49,086 nucleotides of DNA from Motiliproteus sp036964625 (GTDB taxonomy: Bacteria; Pseudomonadota; Gammaproteobacteria; Pseudomonadales; Balneatricaceae), in assembly GCA_036964625.1 (NCBI GenBank), contig JBALTG010000020.1:1-49086 (forward strand), in the 5' to 3' direction. Under the pieces are notes generated by a model, which was given only the letters and a program-made list of their open reading frames with translations, ran no database searches and was not told the origin of the DNA. Below, piece after piece: positions 25,010-33,431 of this stretch (position 1 is its first letter; each line of letters begins with the position of its first letter). The translations under genes were made by a program, and so were the position numbers.

Positions 25010-25775
25010 GCGTTCGTTAACCGGGCTCTGAGGTCTTCCCCCCTTCAGTGATCTCAGGGCCAAATGCCCGGAAAGGGATTTTCGGGTTTTTATTACACCA
25101 CCGCCCGATGCACAGCAACTGCCCCCGAAAACAGTCCCCGCGACCAGCCAAAAACGCTCGACAGACCCACGAATCCTCTGTCTGTAGCCTTAACGTACCG
25201 AACAGCCCCACCCCTGGATACGCCTGCACAGAACTTTCCCCTCATCTAGCTGCGAATAGCGTGACTGTGGAAAAGGGGGATGGATTTATATTTTGGGAGC
25301 TATGTGGGTCGGGTTTTAAGCCGACGGCGCTACGATCTGGCAGGGGTTTTAAGGGCGTGCTTTTAATCGTTAATAGTGGCAAATGTAAGGCTTGCCCCGT
25401 GGCTCCAGTGACTGTTTTCGTTCCTATCAGCGGGGCGACTGATGAAAGACACTTAATCAGTAGAAGAATGGCAAAAATAAAGACCCTACATGCTCCCGCG
25501 GCCCTTTGGAACGCTTTAAAAGGGTCGAAGGTCGCAGCTACTTTGGGATGCAGCAGACCGAGGGGGGGAATCTCAAGCCTCCTGTTCAGCCACGGTTAAC
25601 CGCCCCTGGGGTAGCCTTCAGTACCCTGCACGGACGTAGAGCTACAGACCTGGTTTCTTCACTAGCTAGACGGTCGGCGGAATAATAAGCACCAAAACCG
25701 AGGGCATTGTTGAAAAACATAACCTACCATTCTTGTCAAGATTGGCGTCTAATAAGATAAACACCCTCCCTTCTA
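25010..25775. other. Long intergenic region without a convincing gene
   Basis: A 766-bp gap between the porin and the PAS kinase. It contains several stem-forming stretches, for example gtcgg-gttttaag-ccgac near 25308-25325, and an open stretch of 183 codons on the plus strand (25048-25599) whose translation does not look like a protein. The end of the gap, 25759-25805, still encodes a hydrophobic run in frame with the kinase. It could be a decayed mobile element, a structured RNA locus or the remains of the kinase's missing N-terminus. Confidence 0.5.
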
Positions 25776-27395
25776 TTGGTTTTTTTGGCGGTTGTCACCA
25801 CCTTGAAAAAATATCAGACCAAAGCACAGCGGATCGACTTCTGGACCGAAGATGCGCGGGTGCAGGCGATCGTTGGCAATGTCGCCGACGGCATTATCGG
25901 CATCGACACGCGCGGCCTGATTGAGATGTTCAATCCTGCTGCCGAAAAGCTGTTTGGTTACCGCGCGGATGAGGTGATCGGAAAGAACGTTAAATGCCTC
26001 GCGGCCCCCGAATACCAGACTCATCACGATCAGTACCTGCAGAACTATCTGGGCGGTGGTCCACGCAAGGTGATCGGTGTGGGCCGCGAGGTCAGCGGGC
26101 TGCGCAAAGATGGTTCGGTGTTTCCCATGTACCTGTCGGTTGGCGAACTCAAGCATGAAGAGTTTCACGGCTTTGTCGGTATCACCCACGATCTGAGCGA
26201 GCTTCACCAGACCCGCAATGAACTGGATCAGGCGCGTAAGCTGATGCAGAACATCATCGATTCCATGCCCTCGATAATCGTTGGGGTCAATGCAGAGGGA
26301 CTGATTACCCACTGGAATCAGATCGCGACCCAGGAGACCGGGATCAGTGCCGAACAGGCACAGGGACGCCTGTTCGCAGACTGTTTTCCCTATTTGCACC
26401 AACCGATGGTGCAGATCGACAGGGCGATCAACCAGCGTGAGTTGGTCACCAGCCAGCGGGTCGCGGTCCCGCGCGCTGGAGAGGTTCGTTATGTTGACGT
26501 GATGATCTACCCTCTGGTGACAAACGGCAGCAGCGGAGCGGCGGTGCGTATCGATGATATCAGTGAGCGGGTACGGATGGAGACGATGATGGTCCAGACC
26601 GAAAAGATGCTGTCGGTGGGAGGGTTGGCGGCAGGTATGGCGCACGAGATAAACAACCCGCTGGGCATTATCGCCCAGGGGTGTCAAAACCTCTCCCGGA
26701 GGCTCTCCGACCAGCTACCCCAGAACCGTCAGACCGCCGAGGCCTTGGGGCTGGATCTGGCGTTGCTGGATACCTATATGGAGCAGCGCGGTATCCATCA
26801 GTTTCTACAAGGGATACGCGAAGGGGTCGAGCGCGCCACCCAAATTGTGGCCGATATGCTGACCTACAGTCGCCGCAGCTCCTCCTCATTTGAACCGACC
26901 AGTCTGGTGGAGCTGGTGGAGACGACCCTGCGTCTGGCCAGTCACGATTACGATTTAAAGAAAGATTATGACTTCCGCCGGGTCAACATCGTTCGCGATA
27001 TTCAACTGCAGTCCGACCAACTCCAGTGTGACCGGGTAGCGATCGAGCAGGTGCTGTTAAATCTGGTTAAGAATGCGGCCCAGGCGATGGGCGCCGGTAT
27101 GAAGGGCCAAGAGCCTCAGCTGATCCTGAAGCTGCGCGAGGAGGATCAGTGTCTGAGTATCGAAGTGATCGATAATGGCCCCGGCATGGATGAAGCGACC
27201 TGCAAACGGGTGTTCGAGCCGTTTTTCACCACCAAACCCGTCGGTCAGGGCACCGGGCTTGGCCTCTCGGTCGCCTATTTTATTATTACCGAGCAGCATC
27301 AGGGCACCCTTTGGGTCGAGAGTGCCCCCGGCGCAGGCACCCGCTTTATCCTGCGGTTGCCGCGCCAGGGGACCTCCTTGGAGACGAAAGGTTAA
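25776..27395 (+). CDS. PAS histidine kinase, apparently N-terminally truncated
   Basis: A 539-aa sensor kinase. The first residues are a hydrophobic end (MVFLAVVTTLKKY), followed by a PAS domain at about 25-130 (DGIIGIDTRGLIEMFNPAAE), a second PAS domain at about 150-260, a His-kinase dimerisation domain with His in GMAHEINNPLG, and an ATPase domain with NLVKNAAQAMG, DNGPGMD and GTGLGLSVAY. In frame upstream the hydrophobic run extends to TPSLLLVFLAVV and then meets a stop at 25758. That is what remains if a transmembrane sensor has been lost. The start is TTG at 25776, without a good ribosome-binding site. It heads a four-gene signalling operon, 4 nt before the next gene. Confidence 0.88.
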   Translation: MVFLAVVTTLKKYQTKAQRIDFWTEDARVQAIVGNVADGIIGIDTRGLIEMFNPAAEKLFGYRADEVIGKNVKCLAAPEYQTHHDQYLQNYLGGGPRKVIGVGREVSGLRKDGSVFPMYLSVGELKHEEFHGFVGITHDLSELHQTRNELDQARKLMQNIIDSMPSIIVGVNAEGLITHWNQIATQETGISAEQAQGRLFADCFPYLHQPMVQIDRAINQRELVTSQRVAVPRAGEVRYVDVMIYPLVTNGSSGAAVRIDDISERVRMETMMVQTEKMLSVGGLAAGMAHEINNPLGIIAQGCQNLSRRLSDQLPQNRQTAEALGLDLALLDTYMEQRGIHQFLQGIREGVERATQIVADMLTYSRRSSSSFEPTSLVELVETTLRLASHDYDLKKDYDFRRVNIVRDIQLQSDQLQCDRVAIEQVLLNLVKNAAQAMGAGMKGQEPQLILKLREEDQCLSIEVIDNGPGMDEATCKRVFEPFFTTKPVGQGTGLGLSVAYFIITEQHQGTLWVESAPGAGTRFILRLPRQGTSLETKG

Positions 27396-27399
27396 GCCG

Positions 27400-27774
27400 A
27401 TGACCCCAAGGGTACTGGTAGTCGATGATGAACCCGCTCTTTGTCTGGGACTGGTCTCCTATCTGGAAGATGATGGAATGCAGCTGCATATCGCGGGCAG
27501 TGGTGAGGAGGCGCTGGTGATGGTAGGTGCAGGCCTTAACGTGGATGTCTGCATCCTGGATATACGTCTGCCTGGTATCGATGGCAACCGACTGGCACTC
27601 ACACTGCACCAGTTGCTACCCGCCGCACGCTACCTGATCCATACCGGCTCCACCTGCTATAGCGTACCGCAGGCACTGCGCCAGCTCGGTATTACCGATG
27701 CAGAGGTGTTCAGCAAACCGCAAGCAGATCTGAGCCTGCTAGCGGATGCCGTGCGCAGGCTACTGCATGTATAA
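27400..27774 (+). CDS. Single-domain response regulator
   Basis: A 124-aa receiver domain alone. It shows the acidic pair in VLVVDDEPAL, phosphoacceptor Asp in DVCILDIRLPGIDG (about residue 53), Thr in HTGST and Lys in VFSKPQ. It starts at ATG 27400, 4 nt after the kinase stop, and overlaps the next gene by 8 nt. With no output domain it probably relays phosphate or interacts with the following phosphatase. The kinase upstream is its likely donor. Confidence 0.9.
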   Translation: MTPRVLVVDDEPALCLGLVSYLEDDGMQLHIAGSGEEALVMVGAGLNVDVCILDIRLPGIDGNRLALTLHQLLPAARYLIHTGSTCYSVPQALRQLGITDAEVFSKPQADLSLLADAVRRLLHV

Positions 27775-28981
27775 CCTCCCTGTACGTACAGATATCGCCC
27801 CCCTACAGCGGATCCTGGTGGTTGAGGATGAATCGGCCGTGCGCTTTAATCTGGTCAGTTATCTGGAGGATAGCGGCTACCAGGTAGAGGGTAGCGACAA
27901 CGGCAGCGACGCCTTGGCAAGAATACGCCAATCGACTCCCGATCTGGTTTTAAGCGATCTTTGGATGCCGGGCCTCAACGGCCTGGAACTGGTTCGCACC
28001 CTGCACCAGGAATACCCCGAGCTACCCGTGATCGTGGTATCGGGGACCGGTGTGCTCGGCGACGCGGTAGAGGCGCTGCGCGAAGGCGCCTGGGATTTTA
28101 TTGCCAAACCGATCCCCGACATGATCGTGCTGGAACATGCGGTGGTCGCTGCGCTGGAAAAAGCACGCCTGATTCGCGACAACCAGCACTACCAGACGCA
28201 GCTGGAGCAGGTTAATCACGAAATGCGCGAATACCTGCAGCAGCTGGAGGAGGACGCCGAAGCGGGCCGGACCATGCAGATGCAGTTGATGCCCCCGGTC
28301 AGCGGTGTCCTCGGCCAGTACCGGTTCGAGCGTTGCCTGCTGCCCTCGCTGCATCTGAGCGGTGATTTTGTCGACTATTTCAGCATCGACAGCGATCATC
28401 AGGGTTTCTACCTGGCCGATGTGTCGGGACATGGGATGTCGTCGGCGCTGGTCACCGTGCTACTGTGCAGTTTTATGCGCCAGCTACGGGAAAGCCTGCG
28501 CCAAGATAACGATATCACCCTGCTCGATCCGGCCTTGGCGCTGACCCGGCTAAACAGCTACCTGCGGCAGCAGCAGTTGGATAAATATCTGACCATCTTC
28601 TATGGCGTCATCGACACCCGCAGCGATCTGCTGCACTACTGCAATGGAGGCCAATTTCCCGAGCCGATGTTGATCGGGCCGATGGGAGGGCAATTTCTGG
28701 CGGGCAAAAATCTGCCCCTGGGGCTGATCGACGATGTCCGCTATGTCGCCAATCAAACCGAATTCAGCGCTGCCACAACCCTGCTTATCTGCTCTGACGG
28801 GGTGCTTGAGCTACTCCCCGAGAACACCCTGGCACAGCAGAAAGCGCGATTACTGACAGCAGCGTCAGATACTCCGCTGAGTGTCGACAAACTGCTCACC
28901 CGCCTGAATATCGTTCCGGAGCAACGCTATCCGGACGATGTGACCCTGCTCATTGTCCACCGGGAGGTAAACCATGGGTAA
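27767..28981 (+). CDS. Response regulator with PP2C/SpoIIE phosphatase output
   Basis: A 404-aa RsbU-like regulator. Residues about 14-135 form a receiver (ILVVEDESAV, Asp in LVLSDLWMPGLNG, Lys in FIAKPIPDM), followed by a short coiled coil (about 145-175) and a PP2C/SpoIIE phosphatase at about 190-400. Metal-site motifs are SGDFVDYF, LADVSGHGMSSAL and CSDGVLELL. The likely role is to dephosphorylate the STAS protein encoded next, in response to phosphorylation of its receiver. The ATG at 27767 overlaps the preceding stop; the STAS gene overlaps its own end by 8 nt. Confidence 0.93.
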   Translation: MYNLPVRTDIAPLQRILVVEDESAVRFNLVSYLEDSGYQVEGSDNGSDALARIRQSTPDLVLSDLWMPGLNGLELVRTLHQEYPELPVIVVSGTGVLGDAVEALREGAWDFIAKPIPDMIVLEHAVVAALEKARLIRDNQHYQTQLEQVNHEMREYLQQLEEDAEAGRTMQMQLMPPVSGVLGQYRFERCLLPSLHLSGDFVDYFSIDSDHQGFYLADVSGHGMSSALVTVLLCSFMRQLRESLRQDNDITLLDPALALTRLNSYLRQQQLDKYLTIFYGVIDTRSDLLHYCNGGQFPEPMLIGPMGGQFLAGKNLPLGLIDDVRYVANQTEFSAATTLLICSDGVLELLPENTLAQQKARLLTAASDTPLSVDKLLTRLNIVPEQRYPDDVTLLIVHREVNHG

Positions 28982-29492
28982 CAGTGTCAACGATGGCAAG
29001 ATCAGTGTGGCCCGCAGTGGCGCGCACTGGGTGTTGCGTTTTGAAGGGGAGATCCGTTTCACCCTCAGCCCGGCGCTCAATCAGCTACTCAATAACGCCT
29101 TTGCCGATCCCCAGAGCGAACAGTTCCTGCTCGATCTGTCACAGGTTGTTAGCATCGACAGTACCAACCTGGGGGTGCTGGTACGGGTTGCCCAGTTTGC
29201 ACGGGAACGTGGCGCGCCCGCGCCGATTATCATCTCGCCCAACCCCAGTATTACCGGCCTGCTCCATGGGATCTGCTTCGAGCAGTTGTTTACCATACTG
29301 CCATCGGCGGATTATCAGGCCGAGCAGTTGACCGAGCTGACCCCGCTCGCCGCCGACGAATCGGCGCTGCTGATTCTGGTACTGGAGGCGCATAAACGCC
29401 TATGCGCTCTCGACCAAAAAAATCACGCCGAGTTTCAGGATCTGGTGACCGCTCTGGAGCAGCAGGCAGGGGGATCATCAACCCCAAAGTAG
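28974..29492 (+). CDS. STAS-domain anti-sigma factor antagonist
   Basis: A 172-aa protein with an N-terminal STAS domain, about 1-105, and a C-terminal extension of about 65 residues predicted helical. The phosphorylation-site loop is VSIDSTNLGVLVR, which matches the D-S-x-N/G-L pattern of SpoIIAA/RsbV proteins, with Ser as the probable switch residue. It overlaps the phosphatase gene by 8 nt and is the last gene of the operon. No anti-sigma kinase (RsbW/SpoIIAB) is encoded here, so its partner lies elsewhere. The C-terminal extension is unusual for plain antagonists. Confidence 0.9.
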   Translation: MGNSVNDGKISVARSGAHWVLRFEGEIRFTLSPALNQLLNNAFADPQSEQFLLDLSQVVSIDSTNLGVLVRVAQFARERGAPAPIIISPNPSITGLLHGICFEQLFTILPSADYQAEQLTELTPLAADESALLILVLEAHKRLCALDQKNHAEFQDLVTALEQQAGGSSTPK

Positions 29493-29846
29493 AGCAGCCG
29501 GGATGACCGCGGACAGCGCTACAGAGAAAGGTATCTAAGCTGTTGAGCATGAACCTTCGCGAGTAAAAAGAGCGGCATCCCTGCTCCGATCAACGCCATA
29601 TCCGACGGGGTATCCCAGATAACCCGGAATACCCAAAAAAGCCTCGGCATCCTCGCCGCTGGCCAGCGCCACCCATCCTTGCGCCTCCTATTAACCCGCC
29701 GGGTTAATAATGACCAGTCACGTCCATCTATTGGTTAGCGTAAACAACCCGCACAATCTGTCAAAATTACCCCAGTATGCGGGTAGAGCGTACGTTATCT
29801 TCTTTAATTACAAATAGGGCCGCAGTAGCACGCGGTGGGAAGCTCG
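29493..29846. other. Intergenic region between STAS operon and hipA
   Basis: A 354-bp convergent gap. I see a 19-bp palindrome at 29690-29708 and no gene with a credible start, ribosome-binding site or protein-like composition. Confidence 0.5.
29690..29708. repeat. 19-bp palindrome
   Basis: attaacccg-c-cgggttaat is perfect: 9-bp arms around a single base. It lies 139 bp beyond the hipA stop in the convergent gap after the STAS operon. It may be a protein-binding site or a weak terminator; no U-tract follows. Confidence 0.5.
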
Positions 29847-31148
29847 CTATAACTTCAGACGGTGCGCGCTGCGGATCTCCTTGTCCAAATAGGCAAATAC
29901 ACCGGCCTGCTTGGCGTATTTAGGCCACTGCGACACGATCTCCACAACCTCATCAATGATGGTGCCCGCGTCGCTGCCTGCGAAAGCGGCGCCCGGAGCA
30001 ATCAGGTCATCACGGGTAAAGTCGTCGCGCTTGGCGTTAATGCTTATTTGATGCGAGTTGACCCAGGGTGAGCCGGGCTTGTAGCTGAAGGCCACATCAA
30101 AGGCGGGCGCAAGCTGCCAATCCCCCCCCTCTTTGAGCAGGAATCCAAAGTTCTTGGCGTGGTCGTCGTGGTTCCGGGCGACCACATTGAAAACCATGCG
30201 CCGATACATCTGCAGGGCAGCTGAACGCGGCAACCGTAACTCTCGCATGACCGAAAAAAGTTGCTCGTAACTGTAATGACCGGGCTTTTTAAAATCGGCG
30301 TGATCCATCGCGCATAGGGACTGGTAATGGAGCTTGGTATTGCCTTTGCGATCAAATCGCTGGGTCATGAAGTGGGCGCGTTGGCTTTCTTCGAGCAATT
30401 CACAGTGCTCCATGTCGATGCCCGCATCCGTGGCCATCAGGTAATACGCATATTCCATGCGACCGAATCCGACCGGATCTCCGAAAGTCTCCTTGCTCTT
30501 GGCATGCTCAGCGATACCATCGAATTTTAACAGGTAGTGCTCGTAGCCATTGGGAAGGCGCCCTTGTCCGCTGCGGATTTTGGTCCTGGTTTTGTTGATG
30601 CCGATAACCGCTTTGGCCCTGGCGCCACCGGCGCTGGTGCCAACCTGAAGCATGGTCGTCAAGGCTATCGCGCTACTGCCGTTGAGGGATGCGCTGATGC
30701 TCTCTCGATCATCCAAGATCTGCTGGGCCATCTCTACCAGCGATGCCAATTCTATAGGCTCAGCGCCACCCCGGGCGTCATTGATGGCTGGGGCGTATTC
30801 CAGGGCGCCCATGCCACGCTTACCGGTGTAGAGCAGGCGATCGACCGCGGTGAAAGACTCTTTATCCCGTCCAGAGCGGGCAAGCCAAGCGTCGATGACG
30901 GCATTCCCGAAGTCATCCGGTAACGTGTCGGCAAACGCGCCTGGCAAGCCCTTGTATGTTGCATAGGTCAGCGCCGGAAATTGATAGATGCGTTCGGACA
31001 GGGGGAGGCGGATAGGAGAAATCTGCACGCCACTGCGAATCCATTCCGGGGTGTACTCAAACGCGCAGATACCGCCTTCATAGGAGATGGCTCCGACGGT
31101 TTTACCCCAGAGCTGCACCTTAGCGATGTTGTGGCCCTGATCTACCAT
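29847..31148 (-). CDS. hipA: HipA-type serine/threonine kinase toxin
   Basis: A 433-aa HipA-family kinase. The N-terminal subdomain (about 1-115) begins MVDQGHNIAKVQLWGKTVG. The P-loop-like GTSAGGARAKAVIGI carries the regulatory serine region. Catalytic motifs are NHDDHAKNFGFLL (HxxDxH with Asn) and the metal-binding Asp in LAPAFDVAFS. By family it phosphorylates a translation component such as glutamyl-tRNA synthetase; the real target here is unknown. The gene overlaps the hipB stop by 7 bp, so the toxin is translated after the antitoxin. Length and motifs look intact. Confidence 0.94.
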   Translation of the reverse strand: MVDQGHNIAKVQLWGKTVGAISYEGGICAFEYTPEWIRSGVQISPIRLPLSERIYQFPALTYATYKGLPGAFADTLPDDFGNAVIDAWLARSGRDKESFTAVDRLLYTGKRGMGALEYAPAINDARGGAEPIELASLVEMAQQILDDRESISASLNGSSAIALTTMLQVGTSAGGARAKAVIGINKTRTKIRSGQGRLPNGYEHYLLKFDGIAEHAKSKETFGDPVGFGRMEYAYYLMATDAGIDMEHCELLEESQRAHFMTQRFDRKGNTKLHYQSLCAMDHADFKKPGHYSYEQLFSVMRELRLPRSAALQMYRRMVFNVVARNHDDHAKNFGFLLKEGGDWQLAPAFDVAFSYKPGSPWVNSHQISINAKRDDFTRDDLIAPGAAFAGSDAGTIIDEVVEIVSQWPKYAKQAGVFAYLDKEIRSAHRLKL

Positions 31149-31477
31149 TCCGATTCACCCTTGTCTGCGTTGCCGGGAGGGCTAGTGCGTGAGGCGCGCT
31201 GGCGCTTTTTGCCCTCCAGTTTCATGCGCTCTACGGGGCTGAAAGGCCGTTTGGGTAGCAGGCTGTCAAACTGATCGAGTTCGCCCAGGGTGCGTAAGAT
31301 ACCGATCAGCACTGAGAGCTTGACCTTGCCTTTTACCGCGTTGCGATACGTCACCTCAGAAATACCCACCTCTTCGGCGACAACTGCTTGGGAGAGGTTG
31401 CTTTCCAGGCGACGATCCTCGATGCGTCGACCCATTTCGGCCGCGATCGATTCATCGGTCATGGCATAGTAGTTCAT
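31142..31477 (-). CDS. hipB: HipB-type antitoxin, XRE-family DNA-binding protein
   Basis: A 111-aa protein with a Cro/C1-type HTH at about 15-70 (RRLESNLSQAVVAEEVGISE, then VTYRNAVKGK) and a basic C-terminal tail (MKLEGKKRQRASRTS) that may contact HipA. It lies directly upstream of hipA and overlaps it by 7 bp, the usual hipBA order. It probably represses its own promoter in the AT-rich 31478-31615 segment. The start at 31477 (ATG) is kept; an ATG at 31462 is also possible. Confidence 0.9.
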   Translation of the reverse strand: MNYYAMTDESIAAEMGRRIEDRRLESNLSQAVVAEEVGISEVTYRNAVKGKVKLSVLIGILRTLGELDQFDSLLPKRPFSPVERMKLEGKKRQRASRTSPPGNADKGESEW

Positions 31478-31486
31478 GAGGTTACC

Positions 31487-31612
31487 CTAAGCGTAAAAAA
31501 GTCTTCGTCTATCGTCATGTTGTTGTCATTAACGAAATAAAGCTTATGCTTATGTTGGCATAGATATAGTGGGCTGGCAATAATCTCTAATGGATATAAA
31601 TTTTACGTTTAG
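31487..31612. promoter_or_regulatory. hipBA promoter region with distant inverted repeats
   Basis: This AT-rich segment upstream of hipB holds ctaagcgtaaaa (31487-31498) and, about 100 bp away, ttttacgtttag (31601-31612), an inverted pair with one mismatch. A direct repeat gcttatgcttat is at 31542-31553. HipB-type proteins bind paired dyads, so this may be the operator, but it does not match the E. coli TATCC-N8-GGATA site. Confidence 0.4.
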
Positions 31613-31730
31613 TCGGATATATATTGAATAGACGTAACAAACATTTCGCTTAAGGTGCTGCCATGTGTTTGCAGAGGAGCATTTGAGTCACGGGTCATAG
31701 GCGTAGCGGGTCCATCATCGCCGCATGCGG

Positions 31731-33044
31731 TTAATCCCCCCGAAATGCCGCTGCCGCGCGCTCGCCCGCAGCCAGATCGACACGCGTCAACAGGTAGCCC
31801 CCGAGCAGAAACAGTACCAAGAGGGACAGGATGCCGGCTTGGTGACTGCCGCTCAGCAGCGTGAGGCCGCCCACCATCAGTGGCCCCAGGACGGCGGCGA
31901 ACCTGCCCAGCATGTTGTAGAAACCGAAAAACTCCGTGCATTGACCGCTGGGCACCAAGCGCGCATAGAGCGAACGGCTCAGGGCCTGCACGCCGCCTTG
32001 AACCAGCCCGATGATGGCCGCCAGCAGATAGAACTGCCAGGCTGCGTCCATCGCTGCGCTGAACAGCGTCACCCCCATATAGACCCCCAGCGCAATCAGT
32101 ATCCCTTGTTTGGGGCCCAGCCGTTCGCCGACCCGGCCAAACACAATTGCGGCCGGAAAACCGATGAACTGGGTGAGCAGCAGCGCGGTGATCAGATCGT
32201 TCGATTCCAGGCCGATCGCCAGGCCATAGTCCACCGCCATTCGAATTATGGTGCCCACCCCGTCGATATAAAGCCAGTAGGCAAGCAAAAACAGGAACGT
32301 CTGCGGCAGTGCCCGGAATTTTCTCAGGGTGGTCCGCAGCTGCCGGAATCCTCCCCCTAGCGCGGATAGCCCGATGGGTCGGGTGGCGGCCGGTTCATGG
32401 ACAAAAAATGCCAGCGGCAGACTGAACAGCAGCCACCAGGCGGCGGTACCCAGAAACGCGACCCGCACCGCCGCGGAGGCATCGACCAGGCCGAAGGTGT
32501 CGGGGCTCAGGGTCATCCAGACATTAATGGAAAACAGCAGGCCGCCGCCCAGGTAACCCAGCGCAAACCCCAGTGCCGACACCCGGTCCATCCATTGTCT
32601 GGGGCTGACCAGCGTCAGCATCGCGTCGTAAAACAGGTTGGCGCTGGAGAAACCCACCACCCCGGCCAGATAGAGCCAGGCCGCCATCTGCCACTGCCCC
32701 TGCTCGACCCAGTACAGCCCGCCCGTCATCAGCGCACCCAGCGCGGCGAAGATCAACAGGAATCCCTTGCGCCGCCCCAGTTGGTCGGCGATGGCGCCCA
32801 GAATCGGCGCCAGTAGCGCCACCATCAGACTGGCCGCCGCATTAAACAGGCCCAGTTGGAAGGTACTCTCGGTCGCGGCCAGATCGGCGGCCCAATACTG
32901 CTTAAAGAACAGCGGAAAGAATCCTGCCATGACTACGGTTGCAAAAGCACTGTTGGCCCAGTCGTAGCAGGCCCAGGACCAGATCGCGCGGCTGTCGGCG
33001 GAGGATGGGTCGGCGGAGGGCTGGCCTGAAGGGGGATATGTCAT
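31731..33044 (-). CDS. MFS transporter, Atg22/UMF1 family
   Basis: A 437-aa, roughly 12-helix membrane protein. The start SWACYDWANSAFATVVMAGF is the hallmark of the UMF1/Atg22-like family, and the MFS loop motif appears as GAIADQLGRRKGFLLIFA. A second basic loop, FGRVGERLGPKQG, is typical of the C-terminal half. It probably moves a small solute, perhaps an amino acid or metabolite; the substrate is unknown. The gene is read from the ATG at 33044 and its 5' side faces the SWIM gene divergently. A hairpin at 33084-33110 is upstream. Confidence 0.92.
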   Translation of the reverse strand: MTYPPSGQPSADPSSADSRAIWSWACYDWANSAFATVVMAGFFPLFFKQYWAADLAATESTFQLGLFNAAASLMVALLAPILGAIADQLGRRKGFLLIFAALGALMTGGLYWVEQGQWQMAAWLYLAGVVGFSSANLFYDAMLTLVSPRQWMDRVSALGFALGYLGGGLLFSINVWMTLSPDTFGLVDASAAVRVAFLGTAAWWLLFSLPLAFFVHEPAATRPIGLSALGGGFRQLRTTLRKFRALPQTFLFLLAYWLYIDGVGTIIRMAVDYGLAIGLESNDLITALLLTQFIGFPAAIVFGRVGERLGPKQGILIALGVYMGVTLFSAAMDAAWQFYLLAAIIGLVQGGVQALSRSLYARLVPSGQCTEFFGFYNMLGRFAAVLGPLMVGGLTLLSGSHQAGILSLLVLFLLGGYLLTRVDLAAGERAAAAFRGD

Positions 33045-33431
33045 AGAGAACTGCTTAAACCATCGGTTAATGGATCGAAATGTGAGCCGAATAGTAACGC
33101 TATTCGGCTCATAAAAGGATCCTGCGTACCTTTAGTGTCAGCCTCCTAGGATCCGGGTTCGATTTATCCCTTAGTTAGTGGCGGGAATTAGTTGCAGGAA
33201 TTTTCGCCAATGGGGTCGGCTGGGTTTTTGGGCCATAGGGCGCTTAACCGCTGGGCGTTAATTGGCAAAATCCAAGGAGCTGGTATTATGTTTGGCTGGC
33301 GTCAGAGACCAATCCTGAGCGCTCAATGGACAGAGAGAGCCGCTGACCGGGATCCTCCTCCTTATAAGGGGTGTTGCGGCGGTTTTCAGCAGCCTAATCG
33401 ACCCTTAGAAAAAATGACTGGATTTAGAACC
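33045..33431. promoter_or_regulatory. Divergent region, MFS transporter and SWIM-domain protein
   Basis: A 387-bp spacer holding a strong inverted repeat at 33084-33110 and a looser one built on ggatcc (33118-33124 and 33149-33155). The plus frame of the SWIM gene is open from 33192, but I place its start at 33432, so this may include a leader. A T-loop-like string at 33155-33168 was examined and is not a tRNA. Confidence 0.45.
33084..33110. repeat. Perfect 11-bp inverted repeat
   Basis: gagccgaatag (33084-33094) and ctattcggctc (33100-33110) have a 5-nt spacer and are followed by ATAAAA. The repeat lies 40 bp upstream of the MFS gene's start codon. It may be an operator for that gene or a terminator for transcription running toward it. 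Confidence 0.5.

Noticed and set aside
25048..25599. A 183-codon open frame between the porin and the PAS kinase
   Set aside because: The translation is rich in Arg, Ser, Pro and Cys with no fold-like pattern, has no good ribosome-binding site and crosses stem-forming DNA. I treat it as a chance frame in a possible element.
33155..33168. A gggttcgattta string resembling a tRNA T-loop
   Set aside because: The stem does not pair and no acceptor, D or anticodon arms are present upstream.
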